The notes under the pieces are model-generated. The model had not been told where the DNA came from. It saw only the letters and a program-made list of their open reading frames with translations, and did no database searches. A stretch of 13,143 nucleotides of DNA from positions 1-13,143 of the forward strand of contig JBHHZI010000093.1 in assembly GCA_046757965.1 (NCBI GenBank), in the 5' to 3' direction. The first letter of the stretch is position 1, and each line of letters begins with the position of its first letter. The position numbers and the translations under genes were made by a program. This document shows positions 6,599 to 13,142 of this stretch, in pieces. The DNA comes from JBHHZI01 sp046757965 (GTDB lineage Bacteria; Acidobacteriota; Polarisedimenticolia; SMYD01).

Positions 6599-7741
6599 TC
6601 AGACGGCGGTGGTCCGGGACCCCTGAGGGGATACCAGATCGATCACGCCGCGCTCGCGGAGCGTCTTGAGGACCCGGAGTGCTTCCACCTCACGCAGCGG
6701 CGCGACCGTCACGATGTCCTTGACCGTCCATGAGCCGTTGATGCGGCTCAAGAGAAACATCTCCTGCGGCGTGAGGTTCTTGCTGGTGAGGGCGTCCATG
6801 GAGGCGTTGGTCGTGAGGATCTGATCCGGCGGCAGATAGTGCCGGTACGCCTGTTCGATGTATCCGGCCTCCACCTCCTCCATCTTGGTCTTCAGCGCCA
6901 GATCGTGGCCCCGCGCGGCCACCGCGCCGCCGAGCAGGTCGAGGGCTTCCTCGAACTTGCGGGCCGCGAGGAGGCGGTCGGCATCGGCGGCGATGTCCGT
7001 CACCGGGACGACCTCCTCGGCCTTCTCTTCCCGGATCGCGTCGTCGACGATCGCCACGCATCCATGCCGGTACAGGGCGTAGGCCACGCGGCTCACCTTG
7101 AACTCCGAGAGGCGTAGCTGCAGGCAGATCTCGGTCAAGGTGCGCTTGCCGTCCACGACCCGGAGAAGATTGGTGACCTCGGTCGATGCGGCCAGTTCCG
7201 TGGGAACCGGGACCTCGGTGTGTCTCAGCACGAAGTCATCCGACCTGAAGGCTTTCAGGATCACCGTGAGTTCGTCGTAGCGCCGCAGGCCCTCCAGGAG
7301 AATGTCCTCGACCTTGAGCGAGAGCGGCAGCAATCGCTCCAGGTCCGGCTCGCCGGCATGAAACTCGAAGCTGCCGCTGTTCCACAGGAAGACCCCGAAG
7401 ATCGATTCCTCGGCCTTGCGAGTGAGCATCTTGCGCAGGTCGTCCTCGGTGATGGCGTTGACCATGAGAAGGATCCGGCCCAGCATGACCCCGGTGGCTC
7501 TCTGGGTCTCCATGGCCTGCCGGAGCTGATCCTCCGAGATCATCTGGTTGGACAGGAGGAACTGTCCGAGGTACTCGCGAGGATCGTCAGAGGAACAGGA
7601 GACGATATGGCCGCCGCGAAACAGGATCTCCTTGCAGAATCGGCCGTTGGTGACGCGCAACGTGCCGCTCTTGCTCGCGCCGGACAGCCACTGGAGGAGG
7701 TCCGGCAGGGCCATGGTCGTCAGTTCGCCGTCGAGGGACAC
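6599..7741 (-). CDS. DUF4388 (PATAN) domain protein with tandem winged-helix-like modules
   Basis: 380 residues from the chosen start. Residues 1-150 are a DUF4388/PATAN domain: MSLDGELTTMALPDLLQWLS, then SGTLRVTNG, EILFRGGHIVS and LGRILL. Two similar modules of about 45 residues follow. One is at 188-233 (NLLRVVDGKRTLTEICLQLR), the other at 325-370 (LLSRINGSWTVKDIVTVAPL). Between them a TPR-like helix pair lies at about 250-275 (ADRLLAARKFEEALDLL). DUF4388 proteins are cytoplasmic regulators, often fused to REC or linked to gliding or pili. I chose the GTG at 7741 because it has GGAG 9 nt upstream and gives the family's usual N-terminus. An ATG at 7804 adds 21 unmatched residues, lacks a ribosome site and overlaps a probable promoter. 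It is divergent from the PilT operon, so a pilus-related role is plausible but unproven. Confidence 0.85.
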   Translation of the reverse strand: MSLDGELTTMALPDLLQWLSGASKSGTLRVTNGRFCKEILFRGGHIVSCSSDDPREYLGQFLLSNQMISEDQLRQAMETQRATGVMLGRILLMVNAITEDDLRKMLTRKAEESIFGVFLWNSGSFEFHAGEPDLERLLPLSLKVEDILLEGLRRYDELTVILKAFRSDDFVLRHTEVPVPTELAASTEVTNLLRVVDGKRTLTEICLQLRLSEFKVSRVAYALYRHGCVAIVDDAIREEKAEEVVPVTDIAADADRLLAARKFEEALDLLGGAVAARGHDLALKTKMEEVEAGYIEQAYRHYLPPDQILTTNASMDALTSKNLTPQEMFLLSRINGSWTVKDIVTVAPLREVEALRVLKTLRERGVIDLVSPQGSRTTAV

Positions 7742-7913
7742 GATGTGATTCTCCGGTGTCCAGATCCCTGAAGAAATCCGGCAGTGTTGTTGAAACCGTT
7801 GCATCCCGAATATAGGTTCACCCCGGGTCGGCTGCCACAGCGCACGGAGCGGTCACGGCGGTCGCCAGCAGGTCGGCGGGCCCATGCCCCGTCGACCCGC
7901 GGGAGGCAATCCG
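7742..7913. promoter_or_regulatory. Divergent promoter region between the DUF4388 gene and the PilT operon
   Basis: This 172-bp non-coding stretch drives both directions. On the + strand TTGAAA (7790-7795) is a good -35, followed at 15 bp by TATAGG (7811-7816) or at 17 bp by TAGGTT (7813-7818). On the - strand TATATT (7814 down to 7809) is a good -10, with only a weak -35 (TGGCAG, 7837 down to 7832) 17 bp upstream. The two -10 elements overlap, so polymerase binding would be mutually exclusive. The predicted leaders are about 90 nt (+) and 60 nt (-). I saw no sigma-54 type GG/GC pair. The promoters are called by eye only. Confidence 0.4.
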
Positions 7914-8381
7914 GTGGAAGAACTGCGCGTTCCGATCCAGCAGATCGATGTCGTCGTTCATACCGACCGGGGCCAGACATTGACCGGCCGTCTGTACCTG
8001 AGCGAGGGCCGGGACATCGGTGCAACCCCCTTCCGGGTGCTCGAACTGCTCGATGACGACCGCGAGTTCCTGCCGTTTCGCACCAATGATGCCCATCCCC
8101 GGGACATTGCGATCAACAAGGATCACATCGTCCGGGTGCGCGTTGCCACCGACGGGCCGATGTCGGTCGACGATGCCATGGTGGATGGGCACGGCAGCGA
8201 GGAGTGCTTCTCCGTCGTGCTGAGCGACGGTTCATCGCTGCGGGGCCGGCTCGCGGTCACGACGCCCCGGGCCGCCTCGCGCTTGGTGGACAAGCTCAAT
8301 AACGCCGGGCGTTTCATCCCCCTGGTTCGTGACGACAGCGTGGAACTGGTGCACCGGCGCCACGTCCTTTCGATGGAGTGA
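7914..8381 (+). CDS. Tandem DUF6812-like domain protein, function unknown
   Basis: 155 residues made of two related beta-rich domains. Domain 1 (about 11-76) reads VVVHTDRGQTLTGRLYLSEG, then RVLELLDDDREFLPF and HIVRVRV. Domain 2 (about 99-153) reads VVLSDGSSLRGRLAV, then SRLVDKLNNAGRFIPLV and HVLSM. Both follow the order 'V..dG..l.GrL ... R(L/V)..(L)L ... FiPl' that I associate with DUF6812; the family name is from memory. No signal peptide or membrane segment is present, so it should be cytoplasmic. The GTG start has GGGAGG 7 nt upstream (7901-7906); an upstream ATG at 7884 lacks a comparable site. It is the first gene of a two-gene operon with the PilT-like ATPase, whose ATG begins 8 nt after this stop, which suggests a shared job. 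Confidence 0.75.
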   Translation: MEELRVPIQQIDVVVHTDRGQTLTGRLYLSEGRDIGATPFRVLELLDDDREFLPFRTNDAHPRDIAINKDHIVRVRVATDGPMSVDDAMVDGHGSEECFSVVLSDGSSLRGRLAVTTPRAASRLVDKLNNAGRFIPLVRDDSVELVHRRHVLSME

Positions 8382-8388
8382 TGCACAG

Positions 8389-9882
8389 ATGCCCCAACTT
8401 GATCGTCTGATCGGCGCCCTCGTGCAGCACGGTGCCGACTCCCTCGTGCTTCGAGACGGCGCCAAGCCGTCGTTGATGATGGCGGGAACCGAGCGACCCA
8501 TCGTGGCCACGCCACTGAACGGTGAACAGGTCGCCCGCCTGGTGGCCGAGATTGCCTCCGAGGAACACCGTGAAGCGGTGGCGAGCGGCGCGCCGGTTGT
8601 CTTCACGTACGCGTCGGATGCGGCGACGGTGGAGGTGGAGTCGCGGGGAGGCGCGGATGTCGTGATCCGGCTGTCCGCTGCGCCGGAGTGTGGTTCCGAC
8701 AGGCAGCGTGCTGTGGCTCCTGACGTCTCTCCTGCGGCGGCGCCGGCGCCTGCCGCCACCCGGTCTGCCGGGGTCACGGCCGCCGATGCCGGGCCGGTCA
8801 CCATGGAGGGACTGTTTCGCACCATGGTGAAACGCGGTGCCTCGGACCTGCATCTGTGCAGCGGTTCGGCGCCGATGCTGAGGATCGACGGGGAGATGGT
8901 CACCCTCTCCGCCGCCCCGGTGCTCGACCCGGACCGGATCGAGACCCTGGTGTTCTCCATCACGCCGGAACGCAACCGCAAGGAGTTCGGAGAGCATCAC
9001 GATACGGACTTCGCACACGAGATCTCCGGATTGTGCCGGTTCCGCTGCAATCTGTTTCGCGATCGAAAGGGTCCCGGAGCGGTGTTCCGTGCCATCCCCT
9101 CCAAGATCCTCACTGCCGACGATCTGAACCTGTCCCAGGAGATTCGCAACCTCTGCTTCCTCACCAAGGGCCTGGTCCTGGTCACCGGTCCGACCGGTTC
9201 GGGCAAGACGACCACGCTGACGGCGCTGATCGATCTGCTGAACCAGCAGCGCACCGACCATGTGATCACCGTCGAGGACCCCATCGAGTTCGTCCACGAG
9301 AACAAGAAATGTCTCGTCAATCAGCGGGAGGTCAGTCTTCACACCCGGGACTTCAAGACCGCGCTTCGGGCTGCTCTGCGCGAGGATCCAGACATCGTGC
9401 TGGTCGGGGAGATGCGCGATCTCGAGACCGTGGCCATTGCCATGGAGACGGCCGAGACGGGTCATCTCGTGTTCGGCACGCTGCACACCTCGTCTGCCGT
9501 ATCGACGGTCGACCGCCTCGTTGACCAGTTCCCGGCGGATCAGCAGGGTCAGATCCGGGTCATGCTCTCCGAATCGCTGGAGGCGATCATCGCGCAGGTG
9601 CTCTGCCGGAAGAAGGGCGGCGGGAGAGTGGCCGCCCTCGAGGTCCTCATGGGAATCCCCGCGGTGGCCAACCTGATCCGTGAGGGCAAGACATTCCAGA
9701 TCCCCTCGATCATGCAGACCGGGCGCAAGCACGGCATGGTCACCCTCAACGACTCGCTCATCAGTCTGGTCAACGATGGGGTCATCGAGCCCGAGGAGGC
9801 CTACCGGAAGGCCCTCGACAAGACCAACCTGCTCGCCGGGTTCAAGACCCACAAGGTGCCGGTCGACTTCCTGACGGACTGA
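8389..9882 (+). CDS. pilT: PilT-like type IV pilus retraction ATPase with duplicated N-terminal domain
   Basis: 497 residues, about 130-150 more than ordinary PilT (about 345-370). PilT hexamers hydrolyse ATP at the inner-membrane base of the type IV pilus to retract it. From about residue 138 the protein is canonical: ASDLH (151-155), Walker A GPTGSGKTT (267-275), Asp box ITVEDPIEF (293-301), Walker B DIVLVGEMRD (335-344), His box TGHLVFGTLHTSSA (357-370). AVANLIREGK (425-434) matches PilT's retraction-linked AIRNLIRE motif. Residues 1-100 are a second, diverged copy of the PilT N-terminal domain (LIGALVQHGADSLVLRDG aligns with LFRTMVKRGASDLHLCSG). An Ala/Pro linker, about 101-137, joins them. 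The ATG start at 8389 has GGAG 10 nt upstream inside the previous gene's end. PilU or a sensory paralogue is the alternative. Confidence 0.92.
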   Translation: MPQLDRLIGALVQHGADSLVLRDGAKPSLMMAGTERPIVATPLNGEQVARLVAEIASEEHREAVASGAPVVFTYASDAATVEVESRGGADVVIRLSAAPECGSDRQRAVAPDVSPAAAPAPAATRSAGVTAADAGPVTMEGLFRTMVKRGASDLHLCSGSAPMLRIDGEMVTLSAAPVLDPDRIETLVFSITPERNRKEFGEHHDTDFAHEISGLCRFRCNLFRDRKGPGAVFRAIPSKILTADDLNLSQEIRNLCFLTKGLVLVTGPTGSGKTTTLTALIDLLNQQRTDHVITVEDPIEFVHENKKCLVNQREVSLHTRDFKTALRAALREDPDIVLVGEMRDLETVAIAMETAETGHLVFGTLHTSSAVSTVDRLVDQFPADQQGQIRVMLSESLEAIIAQVLCRKKGGGRVAALEVLMGIPAVANLIREGKTFQIPSIMQTGRKHGMVTLNDSLISLVNDGVIEPEEAYRKALDKTNLLAGFKTHKVPVDFLTD

Positions 9883-9895
9883 TCCGGATCCCGGT

Positions 9896-9928
9896 CTCGC
9901 AGTCGCCAGGAACCCGGGACCCTGCGAG
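9896..9928 (+). terminator. Hairpin after the PilT-like gene
   Basis: CTCGCAG (9896-9902) pairs perfectly with CTGCGAG (9922-9928) over a 19-nt loop, beginning 13 nt after the stop. No T-run follows. The position suits a 3'-end hairpin, but intrinsic termination is not supported. Confidence 0.25.
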
Positions 9929-9968
9929 CACGTGCCTCGACCGCTGCGCGCGGCGAGACGCCGGACGG

Positions 9969-9974
9969 TACAAT
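9969..9974 (+). promoter_or_regulatory. Candidate -10 element for a leaderless aminotransferase mRNA
   Basis: TACAAT differs from TATAAT at one position and ends seven bases before the A of the ATG at 9981, so the expected transcription start falls on the start codon. No Shine-Dalgarno is visible before that ATG, which fits a leaderless transcript. I found no convincing -35 at the right distance. Confidence 0.35.
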
Positions 9975-9980
9975 GCCGCC

Positions 9981-11189
9981 ATGTTCTCGGCCCGCCTGCT
10001 GGCGTTCGGCGTCCCCAGTGAGTGGTCCCGTCAGGTGGCCGCCCGTCGAATCCACGGGCCGGAGTTCATCGACCTGACCGGCACCAATCCGACCATCTGT
10101 GGCCTGCCGCCGGGTGAGTCCGCGCTGGCGGCGCTGCGCGATGTCGCCGGCGCCTCCTACGAGCCGAACCCCCTGGGTCTGTTGCCGGCGCGCCAGGCCG
10201 TGGCTGCCGACCTCGCCCGCTTCGGGACGCCTGTCGATGCCGGTCGCCTGCTGCTGACCGCGTCAACCAGCGAGGCCTACGGGTTCCTCTTCAAGCTCCT
10301 CTGCGATCCAGGTGACGAGGTCATGGTTCCGATCCCCGGCTACCCGCTCTTCGAGCACCTGGCGGCATTTGATGCGGTGCGCTGCGTGCGGTACCCGCTG
10401 GTCCTGGACGGCGGCTGGACACTCGACCTGGATGAGTTCGAGGCCTGTGTGACGCCAGGGTCCCGCGTGCTGATCCTGATCTCCCCGCACAATCCCACGG
10501 GCTGGTGTCTGCCCGCGGCCCGGTTCGCCGCCCTCCTGGAACTGGCGGCTCGCCACGATCTGGCGGTCATCGTCGACGAGGTGTTCGCCGATTTTTGCTT
10601 CCATGGGGGCGCGTGGGGGTCCAGCGCGTCGGAGAATGCGTTGCCGGCGCCTCCGGTGCTGGCCGCCCGCGCCGAGGTTGGCCTGTGCGTCTCTCTCGGC
10701 GGTCTGTCCAAGTCCGCCGGACTCCCGCAGATGAAGGTGTCCTGGCTGCTGGTCGGGGGAGAGGCGGCCGCCGCGACCGCAGCACTCACCGCCCTCGAGG
10801 GGATCGCCGATGCCTATCTGTCGGTGGCGACGCCCCAGCAGCTCGCCCTGCCCGCCTGGCTGTCAGGCGCGGACGCCTATCGAACCACCCTGCGTCGTCG
10901 TCTCGACACCAATCGGGCCGCACTGGTGAACGCCCTCCAGCATGCGCCGCCCTGCCAGGTCATCGATGCCTCCGGCGGCTGGATGGCGGTGGTCCGTGTG
11001 CCGGCCGTGGTTGATGATCTGACGGAATGTCGTCGGTTGCTGGCGGACTTCGACCTGCTGGTCCATCCGGGCTACCTCTTCGACATGCCCGCCGGAACGT
11101 TTCTCGTGTTGAGCCTGCTGCCACCCTGTCCGGTCTTCGCGGAGGGCGTCCGGCGGCTGGGAGTCGCGCTGTCCGCCGGTCAGGAGTAG
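9981..11189 (+). CDS. PLP-dependent fold-type I aminotransferase (class I/II), substrate unknown
   Basis: 402 residues, typical for the family. The opening MFSARLLAFGVPSEW and FIDLTGTNPT is the substrate/PLP entry segment. Other landmarks are PGYPLFEH (119-126), SPHNPTG (168-174) with PLP-contacting Asn171, VDEVFADF (198-205) with Asp199 that binds the pyridine nitrogen, and GLSKSAGLPQMK (241-252) with Schiff-base Lys244. The C-terminal motif reads TFLVLSLLPP (373-382). Classical class I enzymes have Arg there (xxRLS) to hold the substrate alpha-carboxylate; here that place is Val376. Sequences of this type recur in Acidobacteria-like genomes as far as I recall, so this is a subfamily trait rather than decay. 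The 3' end overlaps the convergent gcdH by 10 nt. It stands alone; no pathway is indicated. Confidence 0.88.
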   Translation: MFSARLLAFGVPSEWSRQVAARRIHGPEFIDLTGTNPTICGLPPGESALAALRDVAGASYEPNPLGLLPARQAVAADLARFGTPVDAGRLLLTASTSEAYGFLFKLLCDPGDEVMVPIPGYPLFEHLAAFDAVRCVRYPLVLDGGWTLDLDEFEACVTPGSRVLILISPHNPTGWCLPAARFAALLELAARHDLAVIVDEVFADFCFHGGAWGSSASENALPAPPVLAARAEVGLCVSLGGLSKSAGLPQMKVSWLLVGGEAAAATAALTALEGIADAYLSVATPQQLALPAWLSGADAYRTTLRRRLDTNRAALVNALQHAPPCQVIDASGGWMAVVRVPAVVDDLTECRRLLADFDLLVHPGYLFDMPAGTFLVLSLLPPCPVFAEGVRRLGVALSAGQE

Positions 11190-12343
11190 GCCGGGATTCC
11201 CGTGATCGCCTCGCCCAGGATCAGCGTGTGAATGTCGTGGGTCCCCTCGTAGGTCTTGACCGACTCCAGATTGCACATGTGGCGAAAGGCCTGGTACTCG
11301 TCCATGATGCCGACGCCACCCAGAATGTCTCGAGCGGTCCGGGCGCAGTCGAGGGCCATGGCGACGTTGTTGCGCTTGGCCAGTGACACCATGGCCGGCG
11401 CGGCGCGGCCCTCCTGCTTCAGGATCCCGAGGCGGTGGCTGACGAGCTGCGCCTTGGTGATCTCGGTGAGCATGTCGGCGAGCTTGGCCTGCTGCAACTG
11501 GAACCCGCCGATGGGGCGGTCGAACTGGATCCGGTTCTGGGAGTAACGCACCGCCTCGTCGTAGACCGCCTGGGCGGCGCCGATGGCGCCCCAGGCGATG
11601 CCGTAGCGGGCCTGGTTGAGGCACGACAGGGCGCTCGACAGGCCGGACGTTTCAGCCAGCAGGGCGTCCTCCGGGACGCGCGTGTCCTCGAGGACCAGCT
11701 CGGAGGTCACCGACGCGCGCAGTGAGAACTTGCCCTTGATGTCCTTCGATGTGAATCCCGGCGCGCCCTTCTCCACCAGGAACCCGCGTATCTTCCCGTC
11801 CAGCCTGGCCCACACCACCGCCACGTCGGCGAGAGTGCCGTTGGTGATCCAGTACTTGCTGCCGTTGATGACGTAGCCGTCATCGGTCTTTTCCGCGCGG
11901 GTGCGCATGCCGCCCGGGTTGGAGCCGAAATCGGCCTCGGTCAGGCCGAAGCAGCCGATCAGCTTGCCGCTGGCCATACCCGGCAGCCAGCGCTGCTTCT
12001 GGTCCTCACTGCCGAAGCGGTGGATCGGATACATGCACAGCGCCCCCTGGACCGACACGAACGAACGTAATCCCGAATCGCCGCGCTCCAGCTCCTGCAT
12101 CATGAGACCGTAGGCCACCGGGCTGACCCCGGCGCAGCCGTACCCCGTCAGGCTCGCACCGAAGACTCCGAGCTCGCCGAGCCCCGGTATGAGGTCGGCA
12201 GGGAACCGGCCTTCCCGGTTATGAGCCTCGATGATCGGCATGACGCGGTCCGAGACGAACTCGCGAACCGAGTCGCGAATGAGGCGCTCTTCCTCGGTGA
12301 ACAGATCGTCCACCAGATAGAAATCCACTCCCTTGTAGGCCAT
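11180..12343 (-). CDS. gcdH: Glutaryl-CoA dehydrogenase (acyl-CoA dehydrogenase family)
   Basis: 387 residues. The FAD enzyme oxidises glutaryl-CoA to glutaconyl-CoA and usually decarboxylates it to crotonyl-CoA, in lysine, tryptophan and aromatic breakdown. The catalytic base is Glu366 in KTYEGTHDIHTLILGEAITG. The glutaryl-carboxylate pair of human GCDH (Glu87/Arg94) is kept as Glu86/Arg93 in QELERGDSGLRS, which separates it from general acyl-CoA dehydrogenases. Tyr365 beside the base is the decarboxylating-type residue. CFGLTEADFGSNP (131-143) and WITNG (165-169) are FAD/substrate-binding signatures. I chose the ATG at 12343, with GGAG 5 nt upstream; the 26 codons further upstream lie inside the preceding crotonase gene in another frame. 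It follows the crotonase by 16 nt, so the two are an operon. Confidence 0.93.
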   Translation of the reverse strand: MAYKGVDFYLVDDLFTEEERLIRDSVREFVSDRVMPIIEAHNREGRFPADLIPGLGELGVFGASLTGYGCAGVSPVAYGLMMQELERGDSGLRSFVSVQGALCMYPIHRFGSEDQKQRWLPGMASGKLIGCFGLTEADFGSNPGGMRTRAEKTDDGYVINGSKYWITNGTLADVAVVWARLDGKIRGFLVEKGAPGFTSKDIKGKFSLRASVTSELVLEDTRVPEDALLAETSGLSSALSCLNQARYGIAWGAIGAAQAVYDEAVRYSQNRIQFDRPIGGFQLQQAKLADMLTEITKAQLVSHRLGILKQEGRAAPAMVSLAKRNNVAMALDCARTARDILGGVGIMDEYQAFRHMCNLESVKTYEGTHDIHTLILGEAITGIPAYS

Positions 12344-12359
12344 GTCTGCTCCGTCCCGC

Positions 12360-13142
12360 TCAGGCGTCCGAGAAGACCGGCGGGCGTTTCTCCATGAAGG
12401 CGGTGATGCCCTCGCGGGCATCGTGAGTCTGCATCAGGCGATCGAGGTAGAGACACTCCACGTCGGGGAGCGCCTCGTGCAGGGGGCGTCCGCGCCCCAT
12501 GCGGAGTGCGGCCTTGGTCAGCGCCAGGACCACGGCGCTGTGGCGGCTGACGAGGCCGATGAAGGCCTCGGCCTCGTCACGGAAGGTCGCGTCGTCGTGA
12601 ACCCGGTTCACGAGCCCGGCGGCGGCGGCCTCGTCGGCTGACAGCGCTTCTCCGGTGAAGAGCATCTCGGCCGCGCGGCGCGGTGGCATGACGCGGGGCA
12701 GTTCCACGGCGGCCACCGGCGGGAACGCTCCGAGTCGGATCTCCGGCTGCCCGAAGGTCGCTCCGCGCGCGGCGACCACGAGATCGCAGGCGGTGGCCAG
12801 CTCGCATCCCCCGCCGAGCGCCGCGCCCTGCACCACGGCGATCACAGGCGCTGGCAGACGATCCAGACGCCGGAACACGTCGTGGAACGAGGCCAGCATC
12901 TGCTCGATCCTGTCGCCGGTATGGTCGGCGATGTCGACGCCGGCGGAGAACGTCCGTCCGGTCGCCTCGATGACCACGACGGCCGGGTCCGCGGCGGCGA
13001 TCGAGTCCAGCCCCTGATTCATCTCGGCCAGCATGTCGAGATGCATCACGTTGACGGGCGGACGGTCAAGGACGAGTCGGGCCACGCGCCCGGTCTCGAC
13101 ACGGACGTGATGCAGTCCGGATGGTTCGGCGGGTCCTGCCAT
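12360..13142 (-). CDS. Enoyl-CoA hydratase/isomerase family protein, resembling cyclohexa-1,5-dienecarbonyl-CoA hydratase
   Basis: 260 residues, normal for a crotonase. The oxyanion-hole segments are TFSAGVDI (64-71) and GAALGGGCELA (106-116). Both catalytic acids of rat crotonase (Glu144, Glu164) are present as Glu114 and Glu134 (FGQPEIRLG). RPPVNV, FSAGVDIADHT, MLASFHDVFRRL and GAFPPVAAVELPR resemble sequences annotated as cyclohexa-1,5-diene-1-carbonyl-CoA hydratase (Dch/BamR), which hydrates the ring product of benzoyl-CoA reductase. That name is over-applied in databases, so a general short-chain enoyl-CoA hydratase remains possible. The ATG is one base from the window edge, so its ribosome site is not visible and the start could lie further upstream. 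The downstream glutaryl-CoA dehydrogenase gene supports a place in dicarboxyl- or aromatic-CoA breakdown. Confidence 0.85.
   Translation of the reverse strand: MAGPAEPSGLHHVRVETGRVARLVLDRPPVNVMHLDMLAEMNQGLDSIAAADPAVVVIEATGRTFSAGVDIADHTGDRIEQMLASFHDVFRRLDRLPAPVIAVVQGAALGGGCELATACDLVVAARGATFGQPEIRLGAFPPVAAVELPRVMPPRRAAEMLFTGEALSADEAAAAGLVNRVHDDATFRDEAEAFIGLVSRHSAVVLALTKAALRMGRGRPLHEALPDVECLYLDRLMQTHDAREGITAFMEKRPPVFSDA

Noticed and set aside
7742..7804. ATG at 7804 as start of the DUF4388 gene
   Set aside because: No Shine-Dalgarno, 21 extra residues outside the domain, and a probable -10 element only four bases upstream; GTG at 7741 has GGAG and the family N-terminus.
7742..7913. Sigma-54 promoter for the pilT operon
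   Set aside because: Pilus genes often use one, but I found no TGGCAC-N5-TTGC-like pair in either direction; a sigma-70-like TTGAAA/TATA pair is the better candidate.
8329..8388. Upstream extension of the PilT-like frame
   Set aside because: It lies wholly inside the preceding gene in another frame; ATG 8389 begins the PilT-like N-domain and has GGAG upstream.
8314..9852. Long open frame (512 codons) antisense to the PilT-like gene
   Set aside because: It mirrors the GC-rich codon pattern of pilT, has a low-complexity His/Arg/Gly/Asp-rich product with no recognisable motif, and crosses the DUF6812-like/pilT boundary. The sense strand has full family motifs.
1518..9928. Intrinsic terminators at 1518-1538, 5560-5594 and 9896-9928
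   Set aside because: Hairpin arms exist but none is followed by a T-run, so I list them only as weak candidates and do not claim Rho-independent termination.
12344..12421. Upstream extension of gcdH to 12421
   Set aside because: The added residues are the crotonase 3' end read out of frame; ATG 12343 has GGAG at 5 nt and gives the normal GCDH N-terminus.
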